Part shown: positions 19,099 to 27,237 of the stretch, piece by piece
Layout: the number at the start of each line of letters is the position of its first letter
How positions within the stretch are numbered: the stretch's first letter is position 1
NCBI GenBank assembly: GCA_026627385.1
Contig: JAPNUR010000024.1
Coordinates: forward strand, 1-47,409
Source of the DNA: Bacillota bacterium
Lineage (GTDB): Bacteria > Bacillota > Sulfobacillia > Sulfobacillales > Sulfobacillaceae
Direction: 5' to 3'
Length of the DNA stretch: 47,409 nucleotides
Made by a program: the position numbers and the translations under genes
Notes under the pieces: generated by a model
Databases searched by the model: none
The model's input: the letters and a program-made list of their open reading frames with translations, nothing else
Told to the model about the DNA's origin: nothing

Positions 19099-20592
19099 TT
19101 ATGGTGCATAAATGGTCCAGCCGCCTGACGTATACGCGGCATGCCAATGGCGTTCGTGAAAAAACAGGGCAAGATTCGCTCCCAATTGACGTTCGGGCCA
19201 GGCCACGCGATTGACCTGAGCTTCTTGAAAAATGCGCGCCACTTGGTCCGGATAACAGGCGGTCGGCGAGATGATGCGGAGGTAGGACTGGAAGCGGCGG
19301 CCGTTATACAGGAAAAGATCGGCCCGCCCGTCAATGTAGACGCCGCGGACATTGTGAGCAATGAGATACCCGCCGTCGCTATAGGGGGCGAACACCCCGC
19401 TGTGCGGATGGCGCGTAAGCCAGCTGACAATCGAGGAGGGCACCGCACTGGCAAGAAAACGGTGGCTGTTTACGCGGGGCAGCGCGAAAGACACGGCGGC
19501 GATTCCGCCGAGGACCCAGGCCAGCGGATATCGCACGCGTCCACGGAAAGCCAAGGGCCACCGATCTTGACAGAGAGGGTATTGGTTCAAGCCGTACGCA
19601 ATCCACAAGAGAAAGATCACCCCGAAATACGGGAGCATGCGCACCTCGTCAAAGCACATAAAAGCCGCACCGGCAAACCACACGTCGAGGATGAGAGGCG
19701 AAAAAGCGCGCCGGTGCGCGCGCCAGATCCAGGCGGCAAAGACCGCCAGACCCAGCACGGCCATGGCCGGCAGGTGAAAGTTGGCTGACTGCCATTCCTG
19801 AATATAGGTCGTAATGTCATGATTGCGATCCAACCATACCGTGTAGGTGAGCGTCGCCAGGTGGTTCGGCGTTAGCCACACCGCGAGGGCAAAAGGCAGG
19901 GCGACGCTCCAGAATGCCATGGCGCGCGCGATATGCCCCTTGTGCTGATAAAGCGCCCACAACACCTCCAGACCGCCAAAGACCACGATTAATAGCCAGC
20001 TTCCGTGGATGTTGGCCCAGATGGCGGCCAGAAGCGGTATGGGCCAAAGCCACCTCGAGTTGTTCCGCCCTTTCCAGAGCAGTGTTAACAGCAAGGGGAA
20101 ACACACATAGGACACGATTTCTGCCCGAAGCTTGAGATCAAGAAAGATCACCTGGTAGACAAAGTAGCTGAGTACCTGCAACTCCGGCGCGAGACGCGGC
20201 GCGATGGTGCGGATGGCCCAATAAAAGGTGGCCATCAGGGCCAGTTCCAGCGCCAGCAGCACCGCGAGGAAATGGGATGCGCTAAGGGTGGGAACCAGGA
20301 TGTAGAGAAGCCATTCCCAGCCCCACTCCAGGTTAATCCAGGGTTTGCCCGCCATGCCGGGGCCATTCCAAGCACGGGGGTCGTGCAGCAAAATGGCGTG
20401 ATGAAGGGCCATCCATTGACCGGCTTTCCACGTCCACCAGACGTCTCCTGCGAGGCCGTGATGAATAAACCGCTCCGTGGGTACCCAAATGGCCAAGGCG
20501 GCTAAGAGGCCGAGCACCAACAACCGTGTCAGGCCAATGGCTAACGGCGCGCCACCGCGTTCGGGCCCCATCAGTTCGGATTGTGAAACCAT
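19099..20592 (-). CDS. GT-C-like multi-pass membrane protein
   Basis: A 497-residue integral membrane protein with about ten hydrophobic segments. It resembles the GT-C glycosyltransferase-like membrane proteins: charged loop HDPRAWNGPGMAGKPWINLE after the first helix, WANIHGSWLL in the middle, EWQSANFH before the later helices, and a C-terminal soluble tail with FAPYSDGGYLIAHNV and VYIDGRADLFLYNGRRF. Such proteins use polyprenyl-linked sugars; an oligosaccharide or pilin glycosylation role is possible but unproven. The ATG at 20592 has an AAGGGGA site. It heads the leftward CpaE-PilZ group and diverges from the flp gene, which suggests the pilin may be its target. Similar proteins lie at 28770 and 36203. 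Confidence 0.7.
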   Translation of the reverse strand: MVSQSELMGPERGGAPLAIGLTRLLVLGLLAALAIWVPTERFIHHGLAGDVWWTWKAGQWMALHHAILLHDPRAWNGPGMAGKPWINLEWGWEWLLYILVPTLSASHFLAVLLALELALMATFYWAIRTIAPRLAPELQVLSYFVYQVIFLDLKLRAEIVSYVCFPLLLTLLWKGRNNSRWLWPIPLLAAIWANIHGSWLLIVVFGGLEVLWALYQHKGHIARAMAFWSVALPFALAVWLTPNHLATLTYTVWLDRNHDITTYIQEWQSANFHLPAMAVLGLAVFAAWIWRAHRRAFSPLILDVWFAGAAFMCFDEVRMLPYFGVIFLLWIAYGLNQYPLCQDRWPLAFRGRVRYPLAWVLGGIAAVSFALPRVNSHRFLASAVPSSIVSWLTRHPHSGVFAPYSDGGYLIAHNVRGVYIDGRADLFLYNGRRFQSYLRIISPTACYPDQVARIFQEAQVNRVAWPERQLGANLALFFHERHWHAAYTSGGWTIYAP

Positions 20593-20624
20593 AAATTCCC
20601 CTTGCCTTTGGCGAATTTTGCTTT

Positions 20625-20633
20625 ATTGTATCA
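20625..20633 (-). promoter_or_regulatory. extended -10 promoter for the leftward pilus arm
   Basis: Minus-strand TGATACAAT is an extended -10 element (TG, one base, TACAAT) placed so that transcription would start about 25 nt before the ATG at 20592. No good -35 is seen, as is common for extended -10 promoters. Confidence 0.4.
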
Positions 20634-20653
20634 GGATTTGGCAACGCTTCGCG

Positions 20654-20659
20654 TATAAT
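20654..20659 (+). promoter_or_regulatory. candidate -10 box for flp
   Basis: A perfect TATAAT on the plus strand, 20 bp from the divergent minus-strand -10. No matching -35 is visible, so an activator or alternative sigma factor may be needed. It implies a 5' leader of about 225 nt before flp. Confidence 0.4.
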
Positions 20660-20699
20660 TACTCGGGAATCCTCAAGTGTTGTCGATGAAAAGAATTTA

Positions 20700-20885
20700 C
20701 GGATAAAAAAGCAGGAAAATGGTGGAATAGACGCGAAACTAGGCCATGGGTGCGAAACTGCTGAACTCTCGTGGTAAAGAGTGTGGGTTTGCCGACCGCC
20801 CCACCCCTTATCTCTGTTGCGCCGGGGAATCTCCCGTCCCAGACGAGGGATGTGTGTCGACGATAACATGCATTAGAGGAGACGT
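20700..20885 (+). promoter_or_regulatory. structured leader RNA upstream of flp
   Basis: The flp leader can fold into consecutive hairpins. The first nests AGCAG (20710-20714) with CTGCT (20758-20762), ATGG (20719-20722) with CCAT (20744-20747), and TAG with CTA. Two copies of GCGAAACT lie in it. Then ACTCT (20765-20769) pairs with AGAGT (20778-20782), GTGGG (20783-20787) with CCCAC (20800-20804), and ATCTCCCGTC (20829-20838) with GACGAGGGAT (20842-20851, one wobble and one mismatch). The last hairpin ends 25 nt before the ribosome binding site. A c-di-GMP riboswitch would fit the context, and GCGAAAC, GGGTTTGCCGA are GEMM-like fragments, but the whole does not fit the consensus I know. Confidence 0.35.
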
Positions 20886-20892
20886 GGTGGAT

Positions 20893-21072
20893 ATGTTGAT
20901 GTGGCTTCAAAATTGGCTAAGCCGACTAACCGACAAAGACGGCCAGGCCCTGGTCGAGTATGCGTTAATCTTAGCGTTGGTTGCCGTCGTGGTGATCTTG
21001 GCCTTGCACTTTTTAGGCGGTAGCGTGGGCAACACCCTTAACAACGTAGCGAACAACGTGGCTAACCCGTAA
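20893..21072 (+). CDS. flp: Flp-type pilin (Tad pilus major subunit)
   Basis: A 59-residue prepilin. A short basic leader ends in TDKDG, and processing after Gly17 would give a mature chain starting QALVEY, with the conserved Glu at +5 and Tyr at +6. A hydrophobic helix (ALILALVAVVVILALHF) and the short tail GGSVGNTLNNVANNV follow. It forms the Tad/type IVc pilus fibre for adhesion and biofilm. The ATG at 20893 is 11 nt from AGGAG; GTG at 20884 or 20887 are alternatives with shorter spacing. It is the first gene of the rightward tad operon. The prepilin peptidase needed to cut it is not in the window. Confidence 0.93.
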   Translation: MLMWLQNWLSRLTDKDGQALVEYALILALVAVVVILALHFLGGSVGNTLNNVANNVANP

Positions 21073-21154
21073 TAGGCGGACGGTCGCTAAAGGGTAGTGA
21101 GACTCCAGTACGTGGCCGTATGGTGGATCTGCGTCCCGTTTACGGGGGAATGAC

Positions 21155-21898
21155 ATGTCGACGTCGGAACGTGTCCGTACGTTTTTTCGGGTGAATCGCG
21201 GTCTTTTGTTAAGCCTTGTGGCTCTAGCGGTGGCCGTTTATCTGTCCGCGACGTATGTGCGACAATATTTGGCGGTTCATACGCGGTCGTCATTATCCGT
21301 CCAACACCTGGTGCCGGTGGTGGTGGCGCGCACCGTGATTTCGGCCATGACCCCTCTGACCCCTCAAGAGGTAACTGTGGAGTCATGGCCGAGCACTGAC
21401 GCGCCGCCCGGGAGTTTTAGCTCCGTGGCACCGCTTGTCGGGAGCTGGTCTTTAGAGACGGTGGAGCCGGGCGTGCCTTTAGTGGCCTCCGATGTCTTCC
21501 AACCGCAGTCGGCCAACATTCTGGCGGCTCGCATTGCACCAGGCGACATGGCGACTGATCTTCCCCTCAGTGCAGCGGACGCTGTCGATGGCCTCATCCA
21601 ACCAGGCGACACGGTGAGCCTTTTTACCACAATTACGGAGAGCGACGGTAAGGTTGTCACCGAGGACTTTATGAATCGTGTGAAAGTGCTCTCTGTGAAT
21701 GGGAGCATGGTGCCCTCCTCCTCGCCAACACCTGGGCAAGGAGAGACTCTCATTTTGGCGTTGCCGCCGGAACAAATTGCGGCTCTCTTATTTGCAGAGC
21801 AAAAGGGTACCATTACCGCGGTGTTGGATGCGCCGCACAGCACGGCCCAGGCTCCTACCCCTTATGGCTTGTCCCAGTGGGAACGGCCCATCCCCTAA
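21155..21898 (+). CDS. cpaB: Flp pilus assembly protein CpaB/RcpC-like
   Basis: A 247-residue protein with one N-terminal membrane helix (about 18-34) and a SAF domain (about 50-115), followed by the RcpC/CpaB domain with PGDMATDLPLSAADAVDGLI and QPGDTVSLFTT. Such proteins sit outside the membrane and help assemble the Flp pilus; the SAF domain is thought to bind cell-wall sugars or peptidoglycan. In a single-membrane organism the usual link to a secretin would be absent. The ATG at 21155 has a GGGGGAA site. It lies between flp and the second CpaE-like gene. Confidence 0.88.
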   Translation: MSTSERVRTFFRVNRGLLLSLVALAVAVYLSATYVRQYLAVHTRSSLSVQHLVPVVVARTVISAMTPLTPQEVTVESWPSTDAPPGSFSSVAPLVGSWSLETVEPGVPLVASDVFQPQSANILAARIAPGDMATDLPLSAADAVDGLIQPGDTVSLFTTITESDGKVVTEDFMNRVKVLSVNGSMVPSSSPTPGQGETLILALPPEQIAALLFAEQKGTITAVLDAPHSTAQAPTPYGLSQWERPIP

Positions 21899-21925
21899 GG
21901 ATCTTTAGAAGGAAGTCGTAGCACC

Positions 21926-23065
21926 ATGGCTCACATGTATGTGCTGGTACGTCCACAATTGGCGGAAACGGTACGTCAAAGCATTTTAGGTGCGTCGGTG
22001 CCGATTTCGGTGTCCACCGATGTCCGAGAGGCGTTGGCCCGGCCTTATCGTTCAGGCGATCTCTTAGTCGTGGACGATGGCCTGTTGGCCGACAATGGTG
22101 CATTGGTCGAGCAGCTGGCGCGTCTTGCTTGCCAGAAGGTGCTGATGGGCTCTGTGGATGATTTGGCGGTCGCCCGACGGGCACTTCAGCTCAAGAGCGT
22201 AGAAATTGTGGCGCCGCGGGATCTCGCGGAGATGGTGCCGCAGCTGGCCGCGCAGTTTCTGGCCCCGGATGATGCGGCGCCGTTGCCGCGGCGGCTTTGG
22301 GCGATGTTTTCCTCCAAAGGCGGCATTGGGAAAACCACCTTGGCGCTGAATTTTGCCTGGGCGATGGCCATGCAATCGGCGCATCGCGTAGCGCTGGCGG
22401 ATTTCGACGGGCTAGGGGATGTGGGGGCTATGTTGCCGCGGGTGCCCTCGACGTCCCTGGTGGATGTGGTCGAAAGCCTCGAAGCGGGATTGAGCACCGA
22501 CGCCGTCATGAATTCCTTGTACCAGGTGCCGGAGATGGGATTGACGATAGTGCCGGCAGATGCGAGCCCCGAGCGGTCGCAGCGCATCACCGCGGCCCAG
22601 GTGAGCGCCGTGCTGGATTTGCTGCAAGCCCATCATGCTTACGTTGTGGCCGATATGGCCACGGGCCTCAGCGACGTGAATCTGGCCATCTTAGATCGCG
22701 CGGACGAGATTTGGGTTATCACTGCCCCGGAAAAGGTGACACTCTTGCCGCTGATGCGGTCGCTCCCTATACTTCGCACCCTGTACCCGGAAAAGCTGGT
22801 GATCGTGGTGAACCGGAGCGATTCCGAGACCGGACTGGGGACGGCGGACATTGCGGACATGTTGGGGCAGCCCGTCAGTTACGCGTTGCCTAGCGGGGGA
22901 GTGGGGCCAGTTGTTGCCGCCAACCAAGGGCGGCCGCTGGTCATGACGGAACCGAGCAATGCGTTAGCGCGGGCTATTAGTAACATGGCCCGGGAGCAGG
23001 TGACGCGCTTTGAAGGGCCGCGGCGAAACACGCCCAAGCTGCTGGGGCGTGGCCGTGGGAAATAG
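21926..23065 (+). CDS. CpaE/TadZ-like pilus ATPase (copy 2)
   Basis: A 379-residue relative of the protein at 17884. The N-terminal receiver-like domain is divergent (about 1-115). The ATPase domain has SSKGGIGKTTLALNFA as deviant Walker A, ALADFDGLGD at the A-prime position and VVADMATGLSDVNLA near Walker B. The C terminus is basic (RRNTPKLLGRGRGK). It sits directly upstream of cpaF in the main operon, so it is probably the core TadZ-type positioning ATPase, with copy 1 as a paralogue in the PilZ operon. The start ATG at 21926 follows AGAAGGAAG. Two different CpaE proteins may form a heterodimer or act at different steps. Confidence 0.87.
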   Translation: MAHMYVLVRPQLAETVRQSILGASVPISVSTDVREALARPYRSGDLLVVDDGLLADNGALVEQLARLACQKVLMGSVDDLAVARRALQLKSVEIVAPRDLAEMVPQLAAQFLAPDDAAPLPRRLWAMFSSKGGIGKTTLALNFAWAMAMQSAHRVALADFDGLGDVGAMLPRVPSTSLVDVVESLEAGLSTDAVMNSLYQVPEMGLTIVPADASPERSQRITAAQVSAVLDLLQAHHAYVVADMATGLSDVNLAILDRADEIWVITAPEKVTLLPLMRSLPILRTLYPEKLVIVVNRSDSETGLGTADIADMLGQPVSYALPSGGVGPVVAANQGRPLVMTEPSNALARAISNMAREQVTRFEGPRRNTPKLLGRGRGK

Positions 23066-23086
23066 CGGTGACGGGAGGAATGTGGG

Positions 23087-24448
23087 ATGTCTCTGCGGTC
23101 GCGGTTGAACAATCTCTCGAATGATGCCCTCGAGGCGTTCAAGGCCATCAATACACCCCCAGCGAAGACGGCGGACGCCCCTCATGCCGATTACTTGTCC
23201 AGTCAGTTTTTAGTCATCAAGACGCAAGTGCAAAACGCCTTATTGGCTCAAATTACCGATCCGGAATCGTTGAATCGCGACGAATTGATGCGGCAAATCA
23301 GCGCCATTGTCGACGCTAACCACCAGGTGTCGCCCTTGGAGCGCGACGTGCTCACGCGCAGCCTGGTCAACGAAATTTTAGGTTTTGGCCCCATTCAACC
23401 GTTTCTAGACGATCCGGATATTTCCGAAATCATGATTAATGGCTACGACCAGATTTACGTGGAGTCGCGCGGCAAGCTCATCAAAACCCGCGCCGCCTTT
23501 CGGGATGAAGCCCATGTCAGAGCCACCCTGGAAAAGATGTTGGCACATTCGGGGCGCCATATCGACGAATCGAGTCCCATGGTGGACGCAAGACTGCCGG
23601 ATGGGTCGCGGCTCAATGCGGTCCTCCGCCCCTTGGCGGTGTCCGGGGATTCGATTACGATTCGCAAGTTTGCCAAAGATCCTTTCGTGCTGGCCCAGTT
23701 GGTGCAGATGGGCACTCTCTCCGAACCGATGGCTGCCTTTCTGAAGGCGGCAGTGGCCGGAAAGCTCAATATTGTGGTGTCGGGCGGCACCGGCTCCGGG
23801 AAAACCACGACGCTCAACGCCCTGTCAGCATTCATCCCGTCTGACGAACGCATTATTACCATTGAAGATGCCGCCGAACTGCAACTGCAGCAGGAGCATA
23901 AGGTGAGTCTGGAGGCACGGCCTCCCAATATTGAGGGGAAGGGCGCCATCACCATCCGCGACTTGGTGCGCAATGCGCTCCGCATGCGGCCAGACCGCAT
24001 CATCGTGGGGGAGGTGCGAGGCGGCGAGGCACTGGATATGTTGCAGGCCATGAACACCGGACACGAAGGCAGCCTCACGACGGTGCATGCGAATAGTCCG
24101 CGCGATTGTTTGAGCCGCATTGAGACCATGGTGCTGATGGCGGGCGTCGACTTGCCGTTGGCGGCTATCCGCACTCAGATTGCCTCGGCAATCGACCTTA
24201 TTGTGCAGCAATCGCGGTTGCTGGACGGCTCGCGTAAAATTGTGCAGATTACCGAGGTGGTCGGCATTGAAAGCGGCGTCATCACCACCCAGGACCTGTT
24301 TCAGTTCGACCAAACCGGCGTGAGCGAGGACGGGAAAATTATGGGGCGGTTTCATGGCAACGGCATTCGTCCGCGCGCGGCGGAGCGGATGCATGCCCAG
24401 GGGATCGATCTTCCGGCGACGTTGTTTAGCGGGGGGGACTATACATGA
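23087..24448 (+). CDS. cpaF: CpaF/TadA pilus secretion ATPase
   Basis: A 453-residue VirB11/TadA-type hexameric ATPase that powers Tad pilus extension. Motifs: the N-terminal domain with GFGPIQPFLDDPDISEIMING (about 99-118), Walker A GGTGSGKT (233-240), the Asp box IITIEDAAELQL, Walker B RPDRIIVGEVRG (about 301-311) and the His box GSLTTVHANSPRD. Length and all motifs are normal. The start ATG at 23087 follows GGGAGGAA. It overlaps the next gene, tadB, by 4 nt (ATGA), which indicates coupled translation. Confidence 0.95.
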   Translation: MSLRSRLNNLSNDALEAFKAINTPPAKTADAPHADYLSSQFLVIKTQVQNALLAQITDPESLNRDELMRQISAIVDANHQVSPLERDVLTRSLVNEILGFGPIQPFLDDPDISEIMINGYDQIYVESRGKLIKTRAAFRDEAHVRATLEKMLAHSGRHIDESSPMVDARLPDGSRLNAVLRPLAVSGDSITIRKFAKDPFVLAQLVQMGTLSEPMAAFLKAAVAGKLNIVVSGGTGSGKTTTLNALSAFIPSDERIITIEDAAELQLQQEHKVSLEARPPNIEGKGAITIRDLVRNALRMRPDRIIVGEVRGGEALDMLQAMNTGHEGSLTTVHANSPRDCLSRIETMVLMAGVDLPLAAIRTQIASAIDLIVQQSRLLDGSRKIVQITEVVGIESGVITTQDLFQFDQTGVSEDGKIMGRFHGNGIRPRAAERMHAQGIDLPATLFSGGDYT

Positions 24449-25368
24449 TGGCGGCGTGGTGGCCTTGGGTGCTGGCCATCGGCTGGCCCCTGGTGGTGTT
24501 GTGGCTCGTGTTGGCGTGGCGCCAGCGTTCCTTACAGGCGACCGTCAACCAGCGTCTTTACCATTTCGTTGGCGACCGTCCCTCAGCCACGCAGGTGCCC
24601 CGTCGGCGATTGGCGCCCCTCGCCTGGCGGGAGCGCTGGCGACAAGGGACCAGTGCCGCCGCCTTAAAGCTGCGCCCGAGCGAGTATGCGCTCTTTCTGG
24701 CCGGGGCCTTTTTGGTGCCCTTTGGATTCGGGTTTGCGCTCCGCGGGATCGGGGGCGGCCTGATTCTGGGCGTGTTGGGAACCGGGGGCCTTTACGCCTA
24801 CTTTCGCATCAAGCAGCAGCGCTGGCTCCATAAAGCGGAAGAGCAACTACCCGAATTTCTCCGCGGGGTGGCGAGCGCCCTCAGGGCGGGATCGTCGCTG
24901 TCCCAAGCGATGCACCTGGTGGCCGAGGAAATGCCGGAGCCGCTAGGGGCTGAGATTTCGCGGGTGCTCCGACGCGAGGCGCTGGGATTCAATTTTGGGG
25001 AAACCCTGGAGGAATTGGCTCGCCGCATTCCGTCGCGGGAAATGGGGCTGGCCGTGATGGCCATCAATATTCAGCGCGAAGTGGGAGGCTCGTTGGCCGA
25101 CCTCTTGGATACCATTACCGAAACCATTAGCGATCGCCAGCGGCTGAAAACCGAAATCCGGGTCTTGACCGCGCAAGGCCGGTTTAGCGGCTGGACGCTC
25201 ACCGCCATGCCCTTTGTCTTGTCGCTCTTGATTTGGTTTGCGGATCCGCGCTACATTGGGCCTCTCTTTGAGAGCCTCCGAGGATGGGGCATGTTGGCGG
25301 CGGCCTTTTGCTTGATTGTCATTGGCGGGGTCGTTATTAATCGCCTGGTGCGGGCACCAGAAATGTAG
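24445..25368 (+). CDS. tadB: TadB-like pilus inner-membrane platform protein
   Basis: A 307-residue type II secretion F-domain protein. Hydrophobic segments lie at the N terminus (about 5-24), around 75-110 and at the C terminus (about 250-305). The cytoplasmic F domain has EEQLPEFLRGVASALRAGSS and LAVMAINIQREVGGSLADLL. It forms the membrane platform with TadC and couples to CpaF. The ATG overlaps the cpaF stop by 4 nt. Confidence 0.93.
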   Translation: MMAAWWPWVLAIGWPLVVLWLVLAWRQRSLQATVNQRLYHFVGDRPSATQVPRRRLAPLAWRERWRQGTSAAALKLRPSEYALFLAGAFLVPFGFGFALRGIGGGLILGVLGTGGLYAYFRIKQQRWLHKAEEQLPEFLRGVASALRAGSSLSQAMHLVAEEMPEPLGAEISRVLRREALGFNFGETLEELARRIPSREMGLAVMAINIQREVGGSLADLLDTITETISDRQRLKTEIRVLTAQGRFSGWTLTAMPFVLSLLIWFADPRYIGPLFESLRGWGMLAAAFCLIVIGGVVINRLVRAPEM

Positions 25369-25376
25369 GTGGCGCG

Positions 25377-26297
25377 ATGCGGGGATTGTATTTGGTGGCC
25401 ACATGGGTGGCGATTGCCCTCGTGGGTTTTTGGATCTGGGTTCGCGATCGTAAGGCCTATCGGCGCCAAAAGCTCATCGAACAGCGGATTCGTCCGGCCT
25501 TTGTGCCCGAGGACGAAGCCTTGGACGAACTCGACCTCCCCTATTGGCGACGGGTGGTGGTGCCGCGCTGGCAACGGACGATGCGGATCTTGGCGCAAAA
25601 AGTGACCCCTCAGGGCTTTCGCGGGGAACTCCAGCGGCAGCTGCAAATTGCCGGGATTAAGCTCTCGCCCGAAGAGTACTTTCTGTACCGTTTGGGTGCG
25701 GCCCTGGTGGGCGTGGCGGCGGGCGTCGTCTTGGCAGCCCTAAACCCCCTATGGGCCTCCACGCTGCGCCTGGCGGCACCCCTGGGACTGGGGGCGATTT
25801 TGTATCTTTTGATTGGCGCCCACGTCAACACGTTGGCGCAACGGCGGCTTAAGGAGATCGAGCGCAGTTTGCCCGATGTGTTTGACCTGCTCAGCGTCAG
25901 CGTGGAGGCGGGACTGGCATTTGACGGAGCCTTGCGGCGAGTGACGGTGAACATCGACGGCCCCATTCGCGAGGAGCTCTTGAAGGTGCTGGCCGACATG
26001 CAGATTGGATTGCCGCGGGCGGCGGCGCTGGCAGCACTGGCTGAGCGGACGCGCTCGCAGCACATCAAGCGGTTTTCGGCTTTGGTGGCGCAATCCGATC
26101 GAAGCGGGAGCGGCATTGGTACCGCACTGCGCACCCAGGCGCGGGAGATCAAGGCCTATCGCGCGGCGCGGGCGCGTGAGCAGGCCGCCTCCATTCCGGT
26201 GAAAATTCTGTTTCCCATGGTGATCTTTATTTTTCCCGCCATTTTTATCGTCATCTTGGGCCCTGCCGTGTTGTCAGTCTTGGCTTTGTTGCATTAA
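25377..26297 (+). CDS. tadC: TadC-like pilus inner-membrane platform protein
   Basis: A 306-residue F-domain protein paired with TadB. It has membrane segments near 5-22, 105-140 and 275-305, and the F domain with RSLPDVFDLLSVSVEAGLAF, LLKVLADMQIGLPRAAAL and ARAREQAASIPVKILFPMV. It lies 8 bp downstream of tadB with a GTAGGTGG ribosome binding site overlapping the tadB stop region. With TadB it makes the platform on which pilin subunits are added. Confidence 0.92.
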   Translation: MRGLYLVATWVAIALVGFWIWVRDRKAYRRQKLIEQRIRPAFVPEDEALDELDLPYWRRVVVPRWQRTMRILAQKVTPQGFRGELQRQLQIAGIKLSPEEYFLYRLGAALVGVAAGVVLAALNPLWASTLRLAAPLGLGAILYLLIGAHVNTLAQRRLKEIERSLPDVFDLLSVSVEAGLAFDGALRRVTVNIDGPIREELLKVLADMQIGLPRAAALAALAERTRSQHIKRFSALVAQSDRSGSGIGTALRTQAREIKAYRAARAREQAASIPVKILFPMVIFIFPAIFIVILGPAVLSVLALLH

Positions 26298-26302
26298 GGG
26301 GG

Positions 26303-26659
26303 ATGTTTCTGGAGCGCCTACGCATTCAGCATGAGACCTTGGGCACGGTGGCCGGCCCGGTGTTGTGGGCTCGGAGCCCTTGGCATCGCTTTTGGGGGCT
26401 GATGGGCACCCGGCGGCTGCCCGCGGGCCAGGGGCTGCTCTTGGAACGCACCAATGCTGTGCACGGCTTTTTTATGCGTTATCCACTCCACCTGGTCTTT
26501 TTGTCGCGCGAGCACCAAGTGCTGAAAATTGCCTGGTTAAAGCCGTGGGGTCTCAGCATGGCGCGGAGTGCGTATTGGGTGCTGGAACTGTCGCCGGACA
26601 CGGCCATCTCGGGACTTCAGGTCGGGGATCGGCTGACCTGGGATGCATGGGCGCCTTAA
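26303..26659 (+). CDS. DUF192-family protein
   Basis: A 118-residue protein of the DUF192 family. The signature runs GLMGTRRLPAGQGLLLERTN, then VHGFFMRYPLHLVFLSREH, then IAWLKPWGLSMARSAYWVLE and GLQVGDRLTW. Members are small beta-rich proteins of unknown function, often secreted, and often sit in Tad loci. This one has no signal peptide. It starts 5 bp after the tadC stop, so it is the last gene of the rightward pilus operon. Its stop codon overlaps that of the opposing TadE-like gene. Confidence 0.82.
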   Translation: MFLERLRIQHETLGTVAGPVLWARSPWHRFWGLMGTRRLPAGQGLLLERTNAVHGFFMRYPLHLVFLSREHQVLKIAWLKPWGLSMARSAYWVLELSPDTAISGLQVGDRLTWDAWAP

Positions 26660-27237
26660 GCGCACCCGTTGGGTTGGACTAAATAAGTGACGTTGGTAGT
26701 GGGTGGCGCCGGAGAGGTCCAGGTTGCGCTTTCCCCCGCTGGCTCCGTGGTGGAGAGGGCGTTTGAGGGCTGGGGGGTTTCCACCATCATTTGATACGTT
26801 TGGGCAATGGTGAGAGAACTTGGGAGCAAGCCGGGAATGGGTAGCAGCGGGTGATATGGGTAGACAATGGTCACCATGACGTTGTTGTTCTGGGGATTGG
26901 TTTGGTTACCCACCATGGCCGCAAAGGTGATGAGGGACTGGCCGTTGGCCTGAAGCCAGGGGCGATCGTTGTTGATTTCATCGTCGACCATGCCGTAGAC
27001 CGTGGGCGGATCACCCGCGGCGAGTTGGGCATTAGCCGAGTCTCCGGGACAGCCCAGGGTATCGCCGATGGCGGCAGCGCGAGCACCGACGCGCGCGGCT
27101 TCCTGCACAGTGGCGACCGCGTTGATATAAAGGCCGTAGGAAATAATGGCGAGGGTAAACAACAACAGGACCGGCAAGATGAGGACCATTTCCACCAGTG
27201 CTTGTCCTGACGCTCTGCGCCACTGTGGTACCTTCAT
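26656..27237 (-). CDS. TadE-like minor pseudopilin
   Basis: A 193-residue protein with an N-terminal TadE-like segment: RRASG, then QALVEMVLILPVLLLFTLAI as a hydrophobic helix. The Gly-Gln border resembles the prepilin cleavage site of the Flp pilin. AVATVQEAARVGARAAAIGD follows, typical of TadE proteins. The rest is a soluble domain with two Cys residues (GCPGD and the C-terminal NGCA) that could pair. I chose the ATG at 27237 because it overlaps the stop of the TadG-like gene by 4 nt (ATGA); a longer frame to 27291 exists. It is probably a minor pilin or assembly factor for the Tad pilus. Confidence 0.82.
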   Translation of the reverse strand: MKVPQWRRASGQALVEMVLILPVLLLFTLAIISYGLYINAVATVQEAARVGARAAAIGDTLGCPGDSANAQLAAGDPPTVYGMVDDEINNDRPWLQANGQSLITFAAMVGNQTNPQNNNVMVTIVYPYHPLLPIPGLLPSSLTIAQTYQMMVETPQPSNALSTTEPAGESATWTSPAPPTTNVTYLVQPNGCA

